Numbered from the stretch's first letter, positions 35,650 through 44,900 are shown. The stretch: DNA of 64,000 nucleotides from CAYRGQ01 sp964423925 (GCA_964423925.1 CAYRGQ010000006.1:25145-89144); one strand, 5' to 3'. The notes: generated by a model not told the origin, from the sequence alone. Translations and numbers: made by a program.

Positions 35650-35835
35650 ATCCTTAAATCAATTTATAAAAGTGCGCAGGGACATAACAAACCCCGCACT
35701 CGGTTCGTTTCGGTTAACAGTATTCTACAACGGAAACTGCGGATGGCAACCCGGGGCAAGCGGGTCGCAGGAACGAGCAGCGCCTAACTTTGGCATGGGG
35801 CTAGCCAACTTGCCTCTGCTTGCCCCTTTCTATAT

Positions 35836-36105
35836 TCAGGCGTGCTCTTCGATCGCTCCCTCGATATCCTTTTCGGCTTTGTCTACTTTGTTCTTGAGTG
35901 TAGCCAGCACCTTTTCCTTAAAGTCGTTTAACTGATCCAGCTGCTCGTTTGTCCGCTCCTTGAGGGCGTCTCCCAAATCTTTCAATGAATCGTTAAGTTT
36001 TTCGCGCGTCTCGCTTCCTTTTTCGGGAGCAAACAGTACGCCTAGCGCGGCTCCGGCGGCCAAACCAGCTAACAGGGCTGCCAGAATTTTTCCATTGTCA
36101 TTCAT
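35836..36105 (-). CDS. YtxH domain protein
   Basis: This 89-residue protein starts with a Gly/Ala membrane helix (LAALLAGLAAGAALGVLFAPEKGSETREKL), which is the YtxH signature. A long amphipathic coiled helix rich in Lys and Glu follows (LKDLGDALKERTNEQLDQLNDFKEKV). Such proteins are small stress-related membrane proteins. It is the first gene of the cluster with holin-X (187 bases further). Confidence 0.9.
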   Translation of the reverse strand: MNDNGKILAALLAGLAAGAALGVLFAPEKGSETREKLNDSLKDLGDALKERTNEQLDQLNDFKEKVLATLKNKVDKAEKDIEGAIEEHA

Positions 36106-36282
36106 GTGCTTTTTCTATTTTTTTTCTTAAACAAAACATTAACTCTTCTATGAGGCATAGCAAATTCCCTGCCTGTTGCTAAATATACAACCAAAATGCG
36201 CAAACAGTTTTAAAAAACTCGAAAAATCACCTTTCTAATGAGTTTATTGCGCCACTTTTCGGCCTGATCGACAGCTTTTCTG

Positions 36283-36290
36283 TAGTTTTG
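36283..36290 (+). promoter_or_regulatory. -7 promoter element of the DUF481 gene
   Basis: TAGTTTTG matches TAnnTTTG and ends five bases before ATG 36296. Only a loose -33 candidate (tttc) is present. This predicts a leaderless mRNA. Confidence 0.4.
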
Positions 36291-36295
36291 CATGT

Positions 36296-37027
36296 ATGTA
36301 CCTGCAGTACTTACTATTCGCCATCTTTTTCTTCGTCACCCACACCGTTCAAGGCCAGTTCAGCGACAGTGTAAACCACCGGATTCAATTAGGGTCGACC
36401 AACTCGATCAATAAGACGGTGGACGGGAGCGCTTACTTATCTAACAACATGCTCCGTTACACCCTGCAACACCGCGACATCCGGCTTAATTTCAACAACA
36501 ATTGGCTTTATGGCAAACAGAATCGACGCCTCACCAACAACGATTTTTCGTCATCCTTAGACGTTAACCTATACAAGACCTTCCCCAATTTCTATTACTG
36601 GGGATTATTGAACTACAACACCAGCTACTCCCTACAAGTGAGAAATCAAGTGTTGTCAGGCCTGGGCGTCGCCTACAATTTTTTTGACACGGACAGCACC
36701 TACCTCAACCTGAGCAACGGCCTACTGTACGATGCAAGCAGCTTGATTATCAACGAGAATCGAACAGATTACCAAACCATACGCAATTCACTTCGGCTGT
36801 CCTACCGGTTCGTCATCCGGCGACTGGTGGTGGTCAGCGGCACCAATTTTTGGCAGCCCTCGCTGCGCGATTCCGAGGATTTCAGCATTCGACTAACTAA
36901 CTCCATCGGCCTGAAACTAAACGAATGGCTTACGCTTACCGGTGCGCTGGCCTACAACCGGGTAAACCTGACCGGTCGGGAAAATTTACTATACACGTAT
37001 GGCCTTAATTTTGATTACTATTTTTAA
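36296..37027 (+). CDS. DUF481 outer-membrane beta-barrel protein
   Basis: The 243-residue protein has a signal peptide ending at TVQGQF and then a run of amphipathic beta strands in the DUF481 pattern (INKTVDGSAYLSNNMLRYTLQH, WGLLNYNTSYSLQVRNQVLSGLGVAYNFF, YGLNFDYYF at the end). The C-terminal Phe is typical of outer-membrane barrels. Some DUF481 proteins are small salt- or phosphate-induced outer-membrane proteins. It is followed 45 bases later by the methyltransferase gene. Confidence 0.85.
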   Translation: MYLQYLLFAIFFFVTHTVQGQFSDSVNHRIQLGSTNSINKTVDGSAYLSNNMLRYTLQHRDIRLNFNNNWLYGKQNRRLTNNDFSSSLDVNLYKTFPNFYYWGLLNYNTSYSLQVRNQVLSGLGVAYNFFDTDSTYLNLSNGLLYDASSLIINENRTDYQTIRNSLRLSYRFVIRRLVVVSGTNFWQPSLRDSEDFSIRLTNSIGLKLNEWLTLTGALAYNRVNLTGRENLLYTYGLNFDYYF

Positions 37028-37072
37028 GCGGCGGGGAACGGTCTTCCCGCCTGGCATGGCAACACATCCCTA

Positions 37073-38443
37073 ATGAGTAATATCATCCCACCCGAACTGG
37101 TCCAACGCCTGGGCGCTAACCCGCTATTTGACACCGAAGCCTTCTTGGCTACCCATACGGAAGGTTCAAAAGCTACGTCAATTCGTATCAATCCAAAAAA
37201 GTCATTCTCGCATGATTTCACAGCCCTCAGTCCCGTGCCCTGGTGCGACACGGGCTATTATTTGGCGGAGCGACCGATTTTCACGCTAGATCCGTTTTTT
37301 CATGCAGGCTGCTACTACGTGCAGGAGGCCTCTTCGATGTTCCTTGCTCATGCTCTGCGTGTGCTAGGCCTTGACCGCGCTCCGTTAGTGGCCATCGACA
37401 TGTGCGCCGCGCCAGGCGGAAAGAGCACCCTGCTCAACAGTTACCTCCACCCTGACAGCTTACTGGTGGCCAATGAACTGATACGCCCGCGGGCGAAGGT
37501 CCTCGCCGACAATTTAATCCGTTGGGGCAACACGAACACCGTCGTCAGCAAAAACGACCCCGTTTCGTTCCAACGCCTACCCGGCTATGCCGACTTGATG
37601 GTTGTCGACGCGCCCTGCTCGGGATCGGGGATGTTCCGAAAGGATCCGGACACCATTGACGACTGGTCGCTGGGCGCCGTAAAGTTGTGCTCGGAGCGCC
37701 AGCAACGGATTTTGGCAAGTAGCCTGGCGGCGCTTAAAACAGGAGGCATACTCCTATATTCGACGTGCTCGTATTCAGAAGAAGAAAACGAGGACATCGC
37801 CGACTGGCTGGTAGAAACCCAAGGCATGCAGCCGGTTACCCTACCGATTGACCCCGACTGGGGAATCGAGGAAACGGCCTCGCGGCGCCACGAGTGTCCG
37901 GGGTATCGTTTCTATCCACACCGCCTGCGCGGCGAAGGGTTTTTTATTGCTGCGTTCCGCAAAGCCCAACATCAGGAAAGTTTCGACCGGAAGAAAATCA
38001 AGCTAAACCCGCTTGCCGATCGGAAAAAGCTAATCGCGCCTTGGGTGCGTGATCCCAGTGATTTTATGACCTTTCAGTTGGAGGACGAGCTATTTCTCTT
38101 TCCCAAGGGCCGCGAAGTGGATCTACAAATCCTGCGCAATGTCCTATACCTCAAAAATGCGGGGAGGCCTATTGGCAAAATAATACGGAATACGCTGGTG
38201 CCGGAGCATGGTTTGGCCATGAGCACGGACATCCACCCCGATGTGGACTACGCGCCATTCGATCTTGAACAAGCCTTGGCTTTCCTGCACAAGGCACCCA
38301 TGGATACGCAAAGTGTCAATCCGGAAGCGCGTAGCGGCTGGGCGCTAGCCCGATATCAAGGCATCAATTTGGGCTGGCTGAAGCTCATGCCTAATCGCAT
38401 CAACAATTACTATCCGAAAGAGTGGCGAATCGTCAATCTATGA
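37073..38443 (+). CDS. RsmF-like rRNA (cytosine-5) methyltransferase
   Basis: The 456-residue enzyme transfers a methyl group from SAM to cytosines of rRNA. The SAM-binding core includes DMCAAPGGKSTLL. The two catalytic Cys are in VVDAPCSGSGMFRKDP and LYSTCSYSEEENEDI. The C-terminal third (about 290-456) includes the RsmF-type extension with a PUA/FKS-like domain. It most resembles RsmF/YebU; the exact target cytosine is not inferable. The 3' end overlaps the convergent GH3 gene by six bases. Confidence 0.92.
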   Translation: MSNIIPPELVQRLGANPLFDTEAFLATHTEGSKATSIRINPKKSFSHDFTALSPVPWCDTGYYLAERPIFTLDPFFHAGCYYVQEASSMFLAHALRVLGLDRAPLVAIDMCAAPGGKSTLLNSYLHPDSLLVANELIRPRAKVLADNLIRWGNTNTVVSKNDPVSFQRLPGYADLMVVDAPCSGSGMFRKDPDTIDDWSLGAVKLCSERQQRILASSLAALKTGGILLYSTCSYSEEENEDIADWLVETQGMQPVTLPIDPDWGIEETASRRHECPGYRFYPHRLRGEGFFIAAFRKAQHQESFDRKKIKLNPLADRKKLIAPWVRDPSDFMTFQLEDELFLFPKGREVDLQILRNVLYLKNAGRPIGKIIRNTLVPEHGLAMSTDIHPDVDYAPFDLEQALAFLHKAPMDTQSVNPEARSGWALARYQGINLGWLKLMPNRINNYYPKEWRIVNL

Positions 38444-40147
38444 GCCGTCGCCAAACTGGAAAAAGGCGTTGATGGAAACCGGAAGTCGGCCCGTGGGGAT
38501 CAAACGTCGCATGACGACCTTGGCCGCCGCACGCTGCAACTCGGGCTCATTTTGGTAGCACATCAGCATACTCGGTGTCGCCTCAACCCCCGGAAGACCC
38601 GCTAGGCTGTACGGGTTGGCAAACACGCAGAACACGCTATTCATGTTGGCCAGTTCGTTTATAAACAGACGTACATTGGCGTTATAATTCAATTCGCTTC
38701 TCGGACGGGAACGGGTATCGTGTAGCCCTACGATAATCTGGGGAAAGCGCCGGAGCTCCCTAGCCACCGCCGCAATATCGTCGGCGCTGGCATTAGCTGG
38801 CAGTACATAATGGAGGTGATTGTCAAACCTAGGCTCCAGGGCTTGCTGGAATGGCGTAATGTCCGAGGCCCCAATACTGATGATAGCAGTGCGCCGATTA
38901 TAATTCAGGTGACGAATAAGGCTATCACTCTTAAGCTGTGTGATGGCTGCGTCGGCCAACCGCTGGTTCAGTGCGTAGGATGACCTGCGGTTCAAGTCTG
39001 CCGAAAGCCCGTCAAGCGCGACGGGAGCTTGCTTTTGCAAGCCTAGCCAGTATTTTGCCGCCAGTACTTTCTTTACACGCGCATCGATATCCTGTTGGGA
39101 TATGCGATTCTGGCGGATTGCTTGCAGCACCATGTCGATGGCGCGTGCGCTGTTTTGCGAGAGTTCGAGAATATCGTTGCCCGCGATGACTGCCCGTACA
39201 TCAGCCTCGCCATTGCGGAAGTGCTTGACCACCCCATGCATGTCCATGGCGTCCGTGAAAACTAATCCGCGAAATCCGAGCTGCTCCTGCAGTAAATCCG
39301 TCACGATTTTCTTCGAAAGCGAAGAAGGCAGGTTGGGCGTGGGATCCAAGCTCGGAATATTCATATGCGCCACCATGACGCCCGAAGCGCCCGCGCTTAC
39401 CAGCTCGCGAAACGGGTGCAATTCGAGCGTATCAAGCCGACCGGCCGTGAACGGGAGGCGCGGCAAGTCGTAGTGTGAGTCAACATCCGTGTCGCCGTGT
39501 CCGGGAAAATGCTTCAGCGACACGATGATCCCTTCATCCATCATGCCACGCATATAGGCAAGTCCCTTGCGTGTGACATTCTGCTTGTCTTCCCCGAACG
39601 ACCGAAAGTTAATCACGGGGTTGCGCGGGTTGTTGTTAATATCGACAACCGGCGCAAAGTTGATATTCATGCCCAGTCGCTTAAAATCCAGGGCAATTTC
39701 GCGTCCCATTTGATAGATCAACGCTTCGTTTTGGATTGCACCCAACGTCATCTGGTACGGATAGGACACCGTCGAATCCGGCAGCCGCATACCTAATCCC
39801 CACTCGCCGTCGAAAGCCACCAACAAGGGAACTTTGGACAGCCGCTGGTAGCGGTTAACCACTGATGCATGCCGGACGGGCCCACCCTGGAATAACACAA
39901 TGCCCCCCAGCTGTTCGCGCTCGATCACGCCCGCCACCGAATCAATATATCCTTGCCCGAGATTGCTATGCGCCCGGACCATGAATAGCTGTGCCACCTT
40001 TTCCCTGGCACTTAACGTTTGAAAGACCGAGTCTACCCAACCGTGCTGGCTATTGATGAATGGTACAAAGTCCCTAGACTCTTGGGCAAGTACCGCCCAA
40101 GTCTGGACAAAAAGAAAGCTAATGGCAATTGCGAATTTTCGAACCAT
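38438..40147 (-). CDS. Glycoside hydrolase family 3, beta-N-acetylhexosaminidase-like
   Basis: The 569-residue exported enzyme has a signal peptide ending at AVLAQE. The GH3 N-terminal barrel covers about residues 40-370, with LSAREKVAQLFMVRA, LLVAFDGEWGLGMRL, the NagZ-type catalytic loop KHFPGHGDTDVDSHYDLP, and FTDAMDMHGV containing the nucleophile Asp. A smaller alpha/beta domain follows. Such enzymes release N-acetylglucosamine from peptidoglycan or chitin fragments. Many Bacteroidota homologues carry an additional beta-lactamase domain of about 400 residues; it is absent here. Confidence 0.9.
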   Translation of the reverse strand: MVRKFAIAISFLFVQTWAVLAQESRDFVPFINSQHGWVDSVFQTLSAREKVAQLFMVRAHSNLGQGYIDSVAGVIEREQLGGIVLFQGGPVRHASVVNRYQRLSKVPLLVAFDGEWGLGMRLPDSTVSYPYQMTLGAIQNEALIYQMGREIALDFKRLGMNINFAPVVDINNNPRNPVINFRSFGEDKQNVTRKGLAYMRGMMDEGIIVSLKHFPGHGDTDVDSHYDLPRLPFTAGRLDTLELHPFRELVSAGASGVMVAHMNIPSLDPTPNLPSSLSKKIVTDLLQEQLGFRGLVFTDAMDMHGVVKHFRNGEADVRAVIAGNDILELSQNSARAIDMVLQAIRQNRISQQDIDARVKKVLAAKYWLGLQKQAPVALDGLSADLNRRSSYALNQRLADAAITQLKSDSLIRHLNYNRRTAIISIGASDITPFQQALEPRFDNHLHYVLPANASADDIAAVARELRRFPQIIVGLHDTRSRPRSELNYNANVRLFINELANMNSVFCVFANPYSLAGLPGVEATPSMLMCYQNEPELQRAAAKVVMRRLIPTGRLPVSINAFFQFGDGS

Positions 40148-40358
40148 GTAAACCGAATTTTTTTGTACCGCCGTACAGTGAACAACTCATATGCACAGTG
40201 GTGCAAGCATTACCCTAAATAACAGAAATTATTTCATTAATCCGAACAGCGCCTGCATGTTTATGCAAACTATCGAAATAATAGCGCAAATTAACGCGCG
40301 AAATGTTATTTCGAGGCAGTTAGTACAGTATTTTCGAACGTATTTAGATACCACTGTG
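40148..40358. other. AT-rich intergenic stretch with a stem-loop
   Basis: No gene is seen. An 8-bp inverted repeat (cgaaataa 40274-40281, ttatttcg 40306-40313) with an inner gcgc/gcgc pair lies in the middle. Its position, between a decayed gene and the upstream side of the GH3 gene, fits either a terminator or a regulatory site. Confidence 0.45.
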
Positions 40359-40590
40359 TTAGGAAAGCCAACGGTAGACAGGATTGAGCAATAGTAAGAA
40401 AAACACGGGCGTAGCGAGGTTAGAAAGCGTCATCGCCAAAGTATCTGAACGTCCGGTCCTTACGGCATGACGCAGAAATCGATACCACCACGTTGAAGTT
40501 CTGCAGGCCGAGGACGAACAGCACGAATACCGAAACACCAAATAAAGAGTTGTAGAAGACCTGTTTATCTTTCCATCCAGCCCACACCAC
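40359..40590 (-). pseudogene. Frameshifted remnant of a small membrane-protein gene
   Basis: Immediately after the tetR stop, one minus-strand frame (40420-40590) reads WAGWKDKQVFYNSLFGVSV, FVLFVLGLQNFNVVV and then loses sense. A second frame, shifted by one base, continues with FLRHAVRTGRSDTLAMTL, SNLATPVFFLLLLNPVYRW and a stop at 40359. The two pieces together read like one membrane protein with two hydrophobic segments. The start region is missing. I do not recognise the family. It looks like the 3' part of a gene that followed tetR and has decayed. Confidence 0.4.
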
Positions 40591-40601
40591 GCGTGGCTAG
40601 G

Positions 40602-41141
40602 CTACAGACCATATTTGCTTTCCAACACCTTGGTTATGTCCTCTATATTTTGCAGGTCTCCGGTCGCCTTCTTTTTCCAGAGCACCTCGATGATCATCAA
40701 TAGCAACTGGGTTTCCATCTCCGGATTTTCGTAGCCCAGCTCGGTGAAAGCGCGACTGATGATTGGGGATACGGGCTTCATGAACAGTTCATGCTGTTGC
40801 CGTGAAAATTCGTGGTGGGAGAGTCGTTCCTGCATTTTCCAGAACAGCATATCCTCGTGCACCAGCTCGCGCGGGAGGTTAATCATGTTTCGCAAAAAGC
40901 TCTTGGCATCGCGGTAGGTCATCATGCCCCGATGCCGCATGAGCACCCGCCGGTAGCCGGACTTGATGAGAAACGACAATAAGTTATCCTTGTTTCCAAA
41001 ATGCTTAAAGATCAGTGCTTCGGAGACCCCAGCTTGCTGGGCAATTTCCTTAGTGGACGTATCAACGTATCCCTTCTGAGCAAACAGCTCCTGCGCCTCC
41101 CGCATAATCCGCTCCTTTCGGCTTGTGTTTTTTTGCTTCAT
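40602..41141 (-). CDS. TetR-family transcriptional regulator
   Basis: From ATG 41141 (MKQKNTSRKERI) it has 179 residues. The N-terminal helix-turn-helix is RIMREAQELFAQKGYVDTST, KEIAQQAGVSEALIFKHFGNKDNLL, with a helical ligand-binding C terminus. The frame is open to 41342, but the promoter element at 41173-41180 lies in that stretch. It is divergent from the outer-membrane receptor gene at 41372, and a palindrome lies between them. It probably represses itself and the receptor. Confidence 0.9.
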   Translation of the reverse strand: MKQKNTSRKERIMREAQELFAQKGYVDTSTKEIAQQAGVSEALIFKHFGNKDNLLSFLIKSGYRRVLMRHRGMMTYRDAKSFLRNMINLPRELVHEDMLFWKMQERLSHHEFSRQQHELFMKPVSPIISRAFTELGYENPEMETQLLLMIIEVLWKKKATGDLQNIEDITKVLESKYGL

Positions 41142-41172
41142 CGATCTCTCTCGCGTTGAAAAACTTCTGTTA

Positions 41173-41180
41173 CAAATATA
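41173..41180 (-). promoter_or_regulatory. -7 promoter element of tetR
   Basis: TATATTTG on the minus strand matches TAnnTTTG 31 bases before ATG 41141. It excludes the longer frame as the start. Confidence 0.45.
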
Positions 41181-41273
41181 CATCTTCCAATCGCTATTAT
41201 CGCTCCGACATTGGCCTAGATTGCGTCCGAACGGCATTGCAAACCTTCGTGCAGCGGGAGGGCTCAGGATGGA

Positions 41274-41300
41274 GGGCGTAACATTATGGTTACTACGCCC
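41274..41300. promoter_or_regulatory. Candidate operator between tetR and the receptor gene
   Basis: A 27-bp palindromic segment has outer arms gggcgta (41274-41280) and tacgccc (41294-41300), with inner gtaac/gttac. It lies in the 230-base space between the divergent tetR and receptor genes, as expected for a TetR operator. Confidence 0.45.
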
Positions 41301-41371
41301 GACTATGTTAACCCTTTGTGCGATATTCATGTTTTTAATCATTATAGACTGTTTTTCATCTCAGACGGATC

Positions 41372-44176
41372 ATGCGTATTACTTGGATTTCCTTATTGCT
41401 GTTGTTGACGTCTTGCATGGTGCAGGAGGCTCATGCACAGCACGCGGTACGTGGACAGGTAATAGACAGTGCGGACAACGCGGGATTGCAGGGCGCGTTG
41501 GTTCGGGTGTTAGCAGGCACACGCGATTCGCTCATCCGCCAAGTTCCCAGTGACGAACGGGGCCACTTTACCCTACCGCCGCTCGCCTCAGGCAATTATC
41601 GGCTCGAGGTCAACTATCTAGGCTATCATACGACACGCGTAGCCCTGTCATTGGCGGGCGAGAAAAAAGAGATGGACGTGGTGATCAAACTGCTGCCGGC
41701 GTACTTAGCGCTGGATGAAGTCACCATCCGACCCGTCCAGGCCGTGACGTTAAAAGGAGATACGACCGAGTTTGACGCAGCCGCCTTCAGTACAGAAAAG
41801 TACGCGGACGCTGATGCCCTCGTTACGCAGATACCGGGCGTGGAAATAGACGAGGACGGACAGGTGAAAGCCCAGGGCGAAACCGTACAGCGCATAATCG
41901 TGGACGGACAAGAGTTTTTCAGCTCTGACCCCCGTGTGGCGCTCAAGTCTTTGCCAGCCGACGTCATCTCCAAGATACAGATTATAGACGAAAAAAGCGA
42001 ACAGGCGAAATTCAGCGGCTTTGACGACGGACAACGTAGCAAAGTGATCAACATCGTCACGCGTCCGGATCGCCGGCAAGGCTATTCGGCACGCGTCGGC
42101 GCGGGTTACGGCGCCGATTCGCGGTACAATAGCGGCGGCCACCTCAATTATTTCAACGAGAAGGAACGCCTGACGCTATCGGCACTGTCTAACAACATCA
42201 ATCAGCAAGACTTCTCCATGTCAGGAATTGCCGGCGTTGAGGAATCAGAAGGGCGAAACCGCCGCGGCGGACCCGGCGGGGGCGGTCCGGGTGGTGGTCG
42301 TGGCATTAGTACCAGCCACCGTATATCCAGCAACTACAGCAACAAATGGCTCGATGATCGTTTGGAGTTTAGCGGCAATTACGGCTACAATACCACCGGA
42401 AGCGATGTCGTCCGCTTGGTCAACCGCGAATACCTCATTGGGGCAAACGAAAACCAGTTCAACGTGCAGCGCCAGACCACGGGCGCAGAATTTGGTCGGC
42501 ACCAAGCGGGCTTTCGTGTCCAGTTTGACATCGACTCCTTCCAGCGGTTGAATTTCAGCCCTAACTTCTCGTTCCAGCAGTCGGTCAGCAATAGTTTCTC
42601 AAACAACCGAACGGAGCTGGCAAACAGCAACCCGGTAAACGCCTCGGAGCGGAATAATGACAACCGCAACCGCAACTTCAACATCGGCGGCAGCCTGGAT
42701 TACCGTATCCGGCTAAGCCGTACGGGGCGCACACTCTCCCTCAATGTCAATGGCTCCGTCAACTCCAACAAGGGACTGGCGCATACCTTCTCACTCAATG
42801 ACTTTTATAGTGCCGCCCAAGATATCCGGAGCGACACGGTCAGCAATCAAAACCAAACAGGCGGATATGGAAACGGAATCAGCGGTAGGCTGGCGTATTC
42901 CGAGCCGATTACGCGTATTAGCAGGGTACAAGCGAGCTATAACATCCGAAATAACGCCAACTACTCCAACCGTGAAACGTTCGAGTTTTTGGCCGAGACG
43001 GGCCAGCTTGGAGAACTTAACACGCTATTATCTAACGAGTTTAGGAACGATTACACCTACCACAGCGGCGGAATATCTTACCAAGTATCCAAACGCGACA
43101 CCTTCAACGTCGATATAGGGGTCGACTTCCAAGACGCGCGTGCCAAAAACCATCGCTATTTCCCCGAGAGACGCAATCTGTCGAGCCACTTCACGAGTTT
43201 CCTTCCCCGAGCCCACTTCATGTACCGTTTCTCCGAGGAAAAGAACATCAACTTTAATTATAACACGGCGACGAATGCGCCGTCAATTAACCAGCTCCAA
43301 GACGTGGTGGATAACCAGAATCCGCTCTACATACGCACCGGCAACCCCAATCTGGAGCAGGAATACCGACACTCTTTCTCCCTACGCTACAACCAAGTGG
43401 ACCGCGAGCGCGGGGGCAACTTCGCAGCCAGCGTCAACGCCGAGTTTTCCAATGATCGCGTGGTAAACTCGAGCTACATCGCTACGGCGGATACCCTAAT
43501 TCTGCCCGGAATCCTACTGGGGAACGGCGGACAATTCTCGCGGCCGGAAAACGTGGACGGCTATTACCACCTTCGGGCCAACAGCTCGTTTGGCATCCCC
43601 ATTGAGGCGCTGAAAATCAATCTCAACCTCAACACGGGACTCCACCATACCCATGACATCGGCTTGCTCAATGGCGCCACCTCGTTTTCCAATTCCTATG
43701 GGGTGAACCAGCGCGTGGGCGTCAACAGTAAATTTGGTCCTCACCTGGTCGTGGGCCTGAGCTACATGGGCAATTACAGTGTCGTGAAGAGCAACATGAA
43801 CGCTGAACGGAATTACAATTCGTACAACCAGATTTTCCGCAATGACATTACTTATACCTTCTGGAAGGGTATTCGCGTGGCTTCTTCGATTTATTATAAC
43901 CACAACACCGGACTCTCGGCCGGGTACGACCAAAGCTTCATCTTATGGAACGCGTCAATCGGGAAGAAACTGCTGAAACGGGAGGAAGCGGAGATTAGCC
44001 TGTCTGCCTACGATTTGCTTAACCGCAACACAAACATCAACCGAAATATCAGCGAGCGCTTCATCGAAGACTCGCAGACGAACGCGTTACAGCGCTATTT
44101 CCTGTTGAATTTCACATACAATCTTCGCAAGTTCGGCATGGGCGGCGAGGGCGGTGGTGGCCGCGGCCGTTACTAG
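41372..44176 (+). CDS. TonB-type outer-membrane receptor with regulatory domain
   Basis: The 934-residue protein has a signal peptide ending near AHAQH. A carboxypeptidase-regulatory-like domain covers residues 24-105, followed by a plug-like region (DADALVTQIPGVEIDEDGQV to GQRSKVINIVTRPD, about 145-232) and a long beta-barrel. Gly-rich loops occur at residues 295-311 (RRGGPGGGGPGGGRG) and at the C terminus (GGEGGGGRGRY). It resembles the outer-membrane beta-barrel receptor group of Bacteroidota without a SusD partner. The ligand is unknown. TetR is divergent. It ends one base before the pncA stop (convergent). Confidence 0.88.
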   Translation: MRITWISLLLLLTSCMVQEAHAQHAVRGQVIDSADNAGLQGALVRVLAGTRDSLIRQVPSDERGHFTLPPLASGNYRLEVNYLGYHTTRVALSLAGEKKEMDVVIKLLPAYLALDEVTIRPVQAVTLKGDTTEFDAAAFSTEKYADADALVTQIPGVEIDEDGQVKAQGETVQRIIVDGQEFFSSDPRVALKSLPADVISKIQIIDEKSEQAKFSGFDDGQRSKVINIVTRPDRRQGYSARVGAGYGADSRYNSGGHLNYFNEKERLTLSALSNNINQQDFSMSGIAGVEESEGRNRRGGPGGGGPGGGRGISTSHRISSNYSNKWLDDRLEFSGNYGYNTTGSDVVRLVNREYLIGANENQFNVQRQTTGAEFGRHQAGFRVQFDIDSFQRLNFSPNFSFQQSVSNSFSNNRTELANSNPVNASERNNDNRNRNFNIGGSLDYRIRLSRTGRTLSLNVNGSVNSNKGLAHTFSLNDFYSAAQDIRSDTVSNQNQTGGYGNGISGRLAYSEPITRISRVQASYNIRNNANYSNRETFEFLAETGQLGELNTLLSNEFRNDYTYHSGGISYQVSKRDTFNVDIGVDFQDARAKNHRYFPERRNLSSHFTSFLPRAHFMYRFSEEKNINFNYNTATNAPSINQLQDVVDNQNPLYIRTGNPNLEQEYRHSFSLRYNQVDRERGGNFAASVNAEFSNDRVVNSSYIATADTLILPGILLGNGGQFSRPENVDGYYHLRANSSFGIPIEALKINLNLNTGLHHTHDIGLLNGATSFSNSYGVNQRVGVNSKFGPHLVVGLSYMGNYSVVKSNMNAERNYNSYNQIFRNDITYTFWKGIRVASSIYYNHNTGLSAGYDQSFILWNASIGKKLLKREEAEISLSAYDLLNRNTNINRNISERFIEDSQTNALQRYFLLNFTYNLRKFGMGGEGGGGRGRY

Positions 44177-44177
44177 C

Positions 44178-44768
44178 CTAGCGCAGAAGACCGCCTTTTT
44201 GCAGAAATTCCGCTTTCTTGGCCTCATATTCGACAGGATCAATTGCCCGCGAAGCGTGGTCGAGTATGACGGCGCTAAAACCGGCATCAAGGGCGTCCAT
44301 GGCGGTAAAGAACACGCAATAATCCGCCGCCAGTCCGCATACGTCGACGGAAGAAACATTACGGTCGTGCAGGAAGCCGGCAAGCCCCGTGGTCTTTCGT
44401 CTCCCATTGTCAAAGAAACCGCTGTAGCTATCAATTTCGACATCCATGCCTTTGCGAAAAATAGCCTCGATCCGCTTGGTATCCAAGGCCTCGCTCAGTG
44501 CTGCACCGGCCGTACCCTGCACGCAGTGATCGGGCCAGAGGGTTTGGGGCAGTCCGTGGAGATCGATAAGTTCGTAGGGCTTCCGTCCAGGATGCGAAGA
44601 CGCGAAACTCTTATGTCCAGCCGGATGCCAATCCTGCGTGGCTACCACCAGGTCATAGTCAGCCTGGATGCGGTTAATGACGTCGATTATCTCCCCACCA
44701 TGTGGGACAGCCAGCGCCCCTCCGGGTAGGAAATCGTGTTGTATGTCGACAATAATCAGTGCGTTCAT
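44178..44768 (-). CDS. pncA: Nicotinamidase
   Basis: The 196-residue enzyme converts nicotinamide to nicotinate for NAD salvage. The catalytic triad is visible: Asp 8 in LIIVDIQHDF, Lys 106 in FRKGMD and Cys 151 in LAADYCVFF. The metal-binding Asp 46, His 48 and His 81 are in TQDWHP and WPDHC. The order and spacing are those of PncA. A promoter-like TATCTTTG lies at 44901-44908, 133 bases before the ATG, and the leader includes a short 33-codon frame. Confidence 0.95.
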   Translation of the reverse strand: MNALIIVDIQHDFLPGGALAVPHGGEIIDVINRIQADYDLVVATQDWHPAGHKSFASSHPGRKPYELIDLHGLPQTLWPDHCVQGTAGAALSEALDTKRIEAIFRKGMDVEIDSYSGFFDNGRRKTTGLAGFLHDRNVSSVDVCGLAADYCVFFTAMDALDAGFSAVILDHASRAIDPVEYEAKKAEFLQKGGLLR

Positions 44769-44900
44769 GAAGCTACGTTATGTCAATTCCCTGACGCGTA
44801 TAGTCTTACACCAAGCGTGGTCTTCGGGGTGTAGGCAATGCGCCCGGTGCTCGCAATTTTATAGTCCGGGAACCCCTCACGCATTGGTTTCGCTGTAAGA

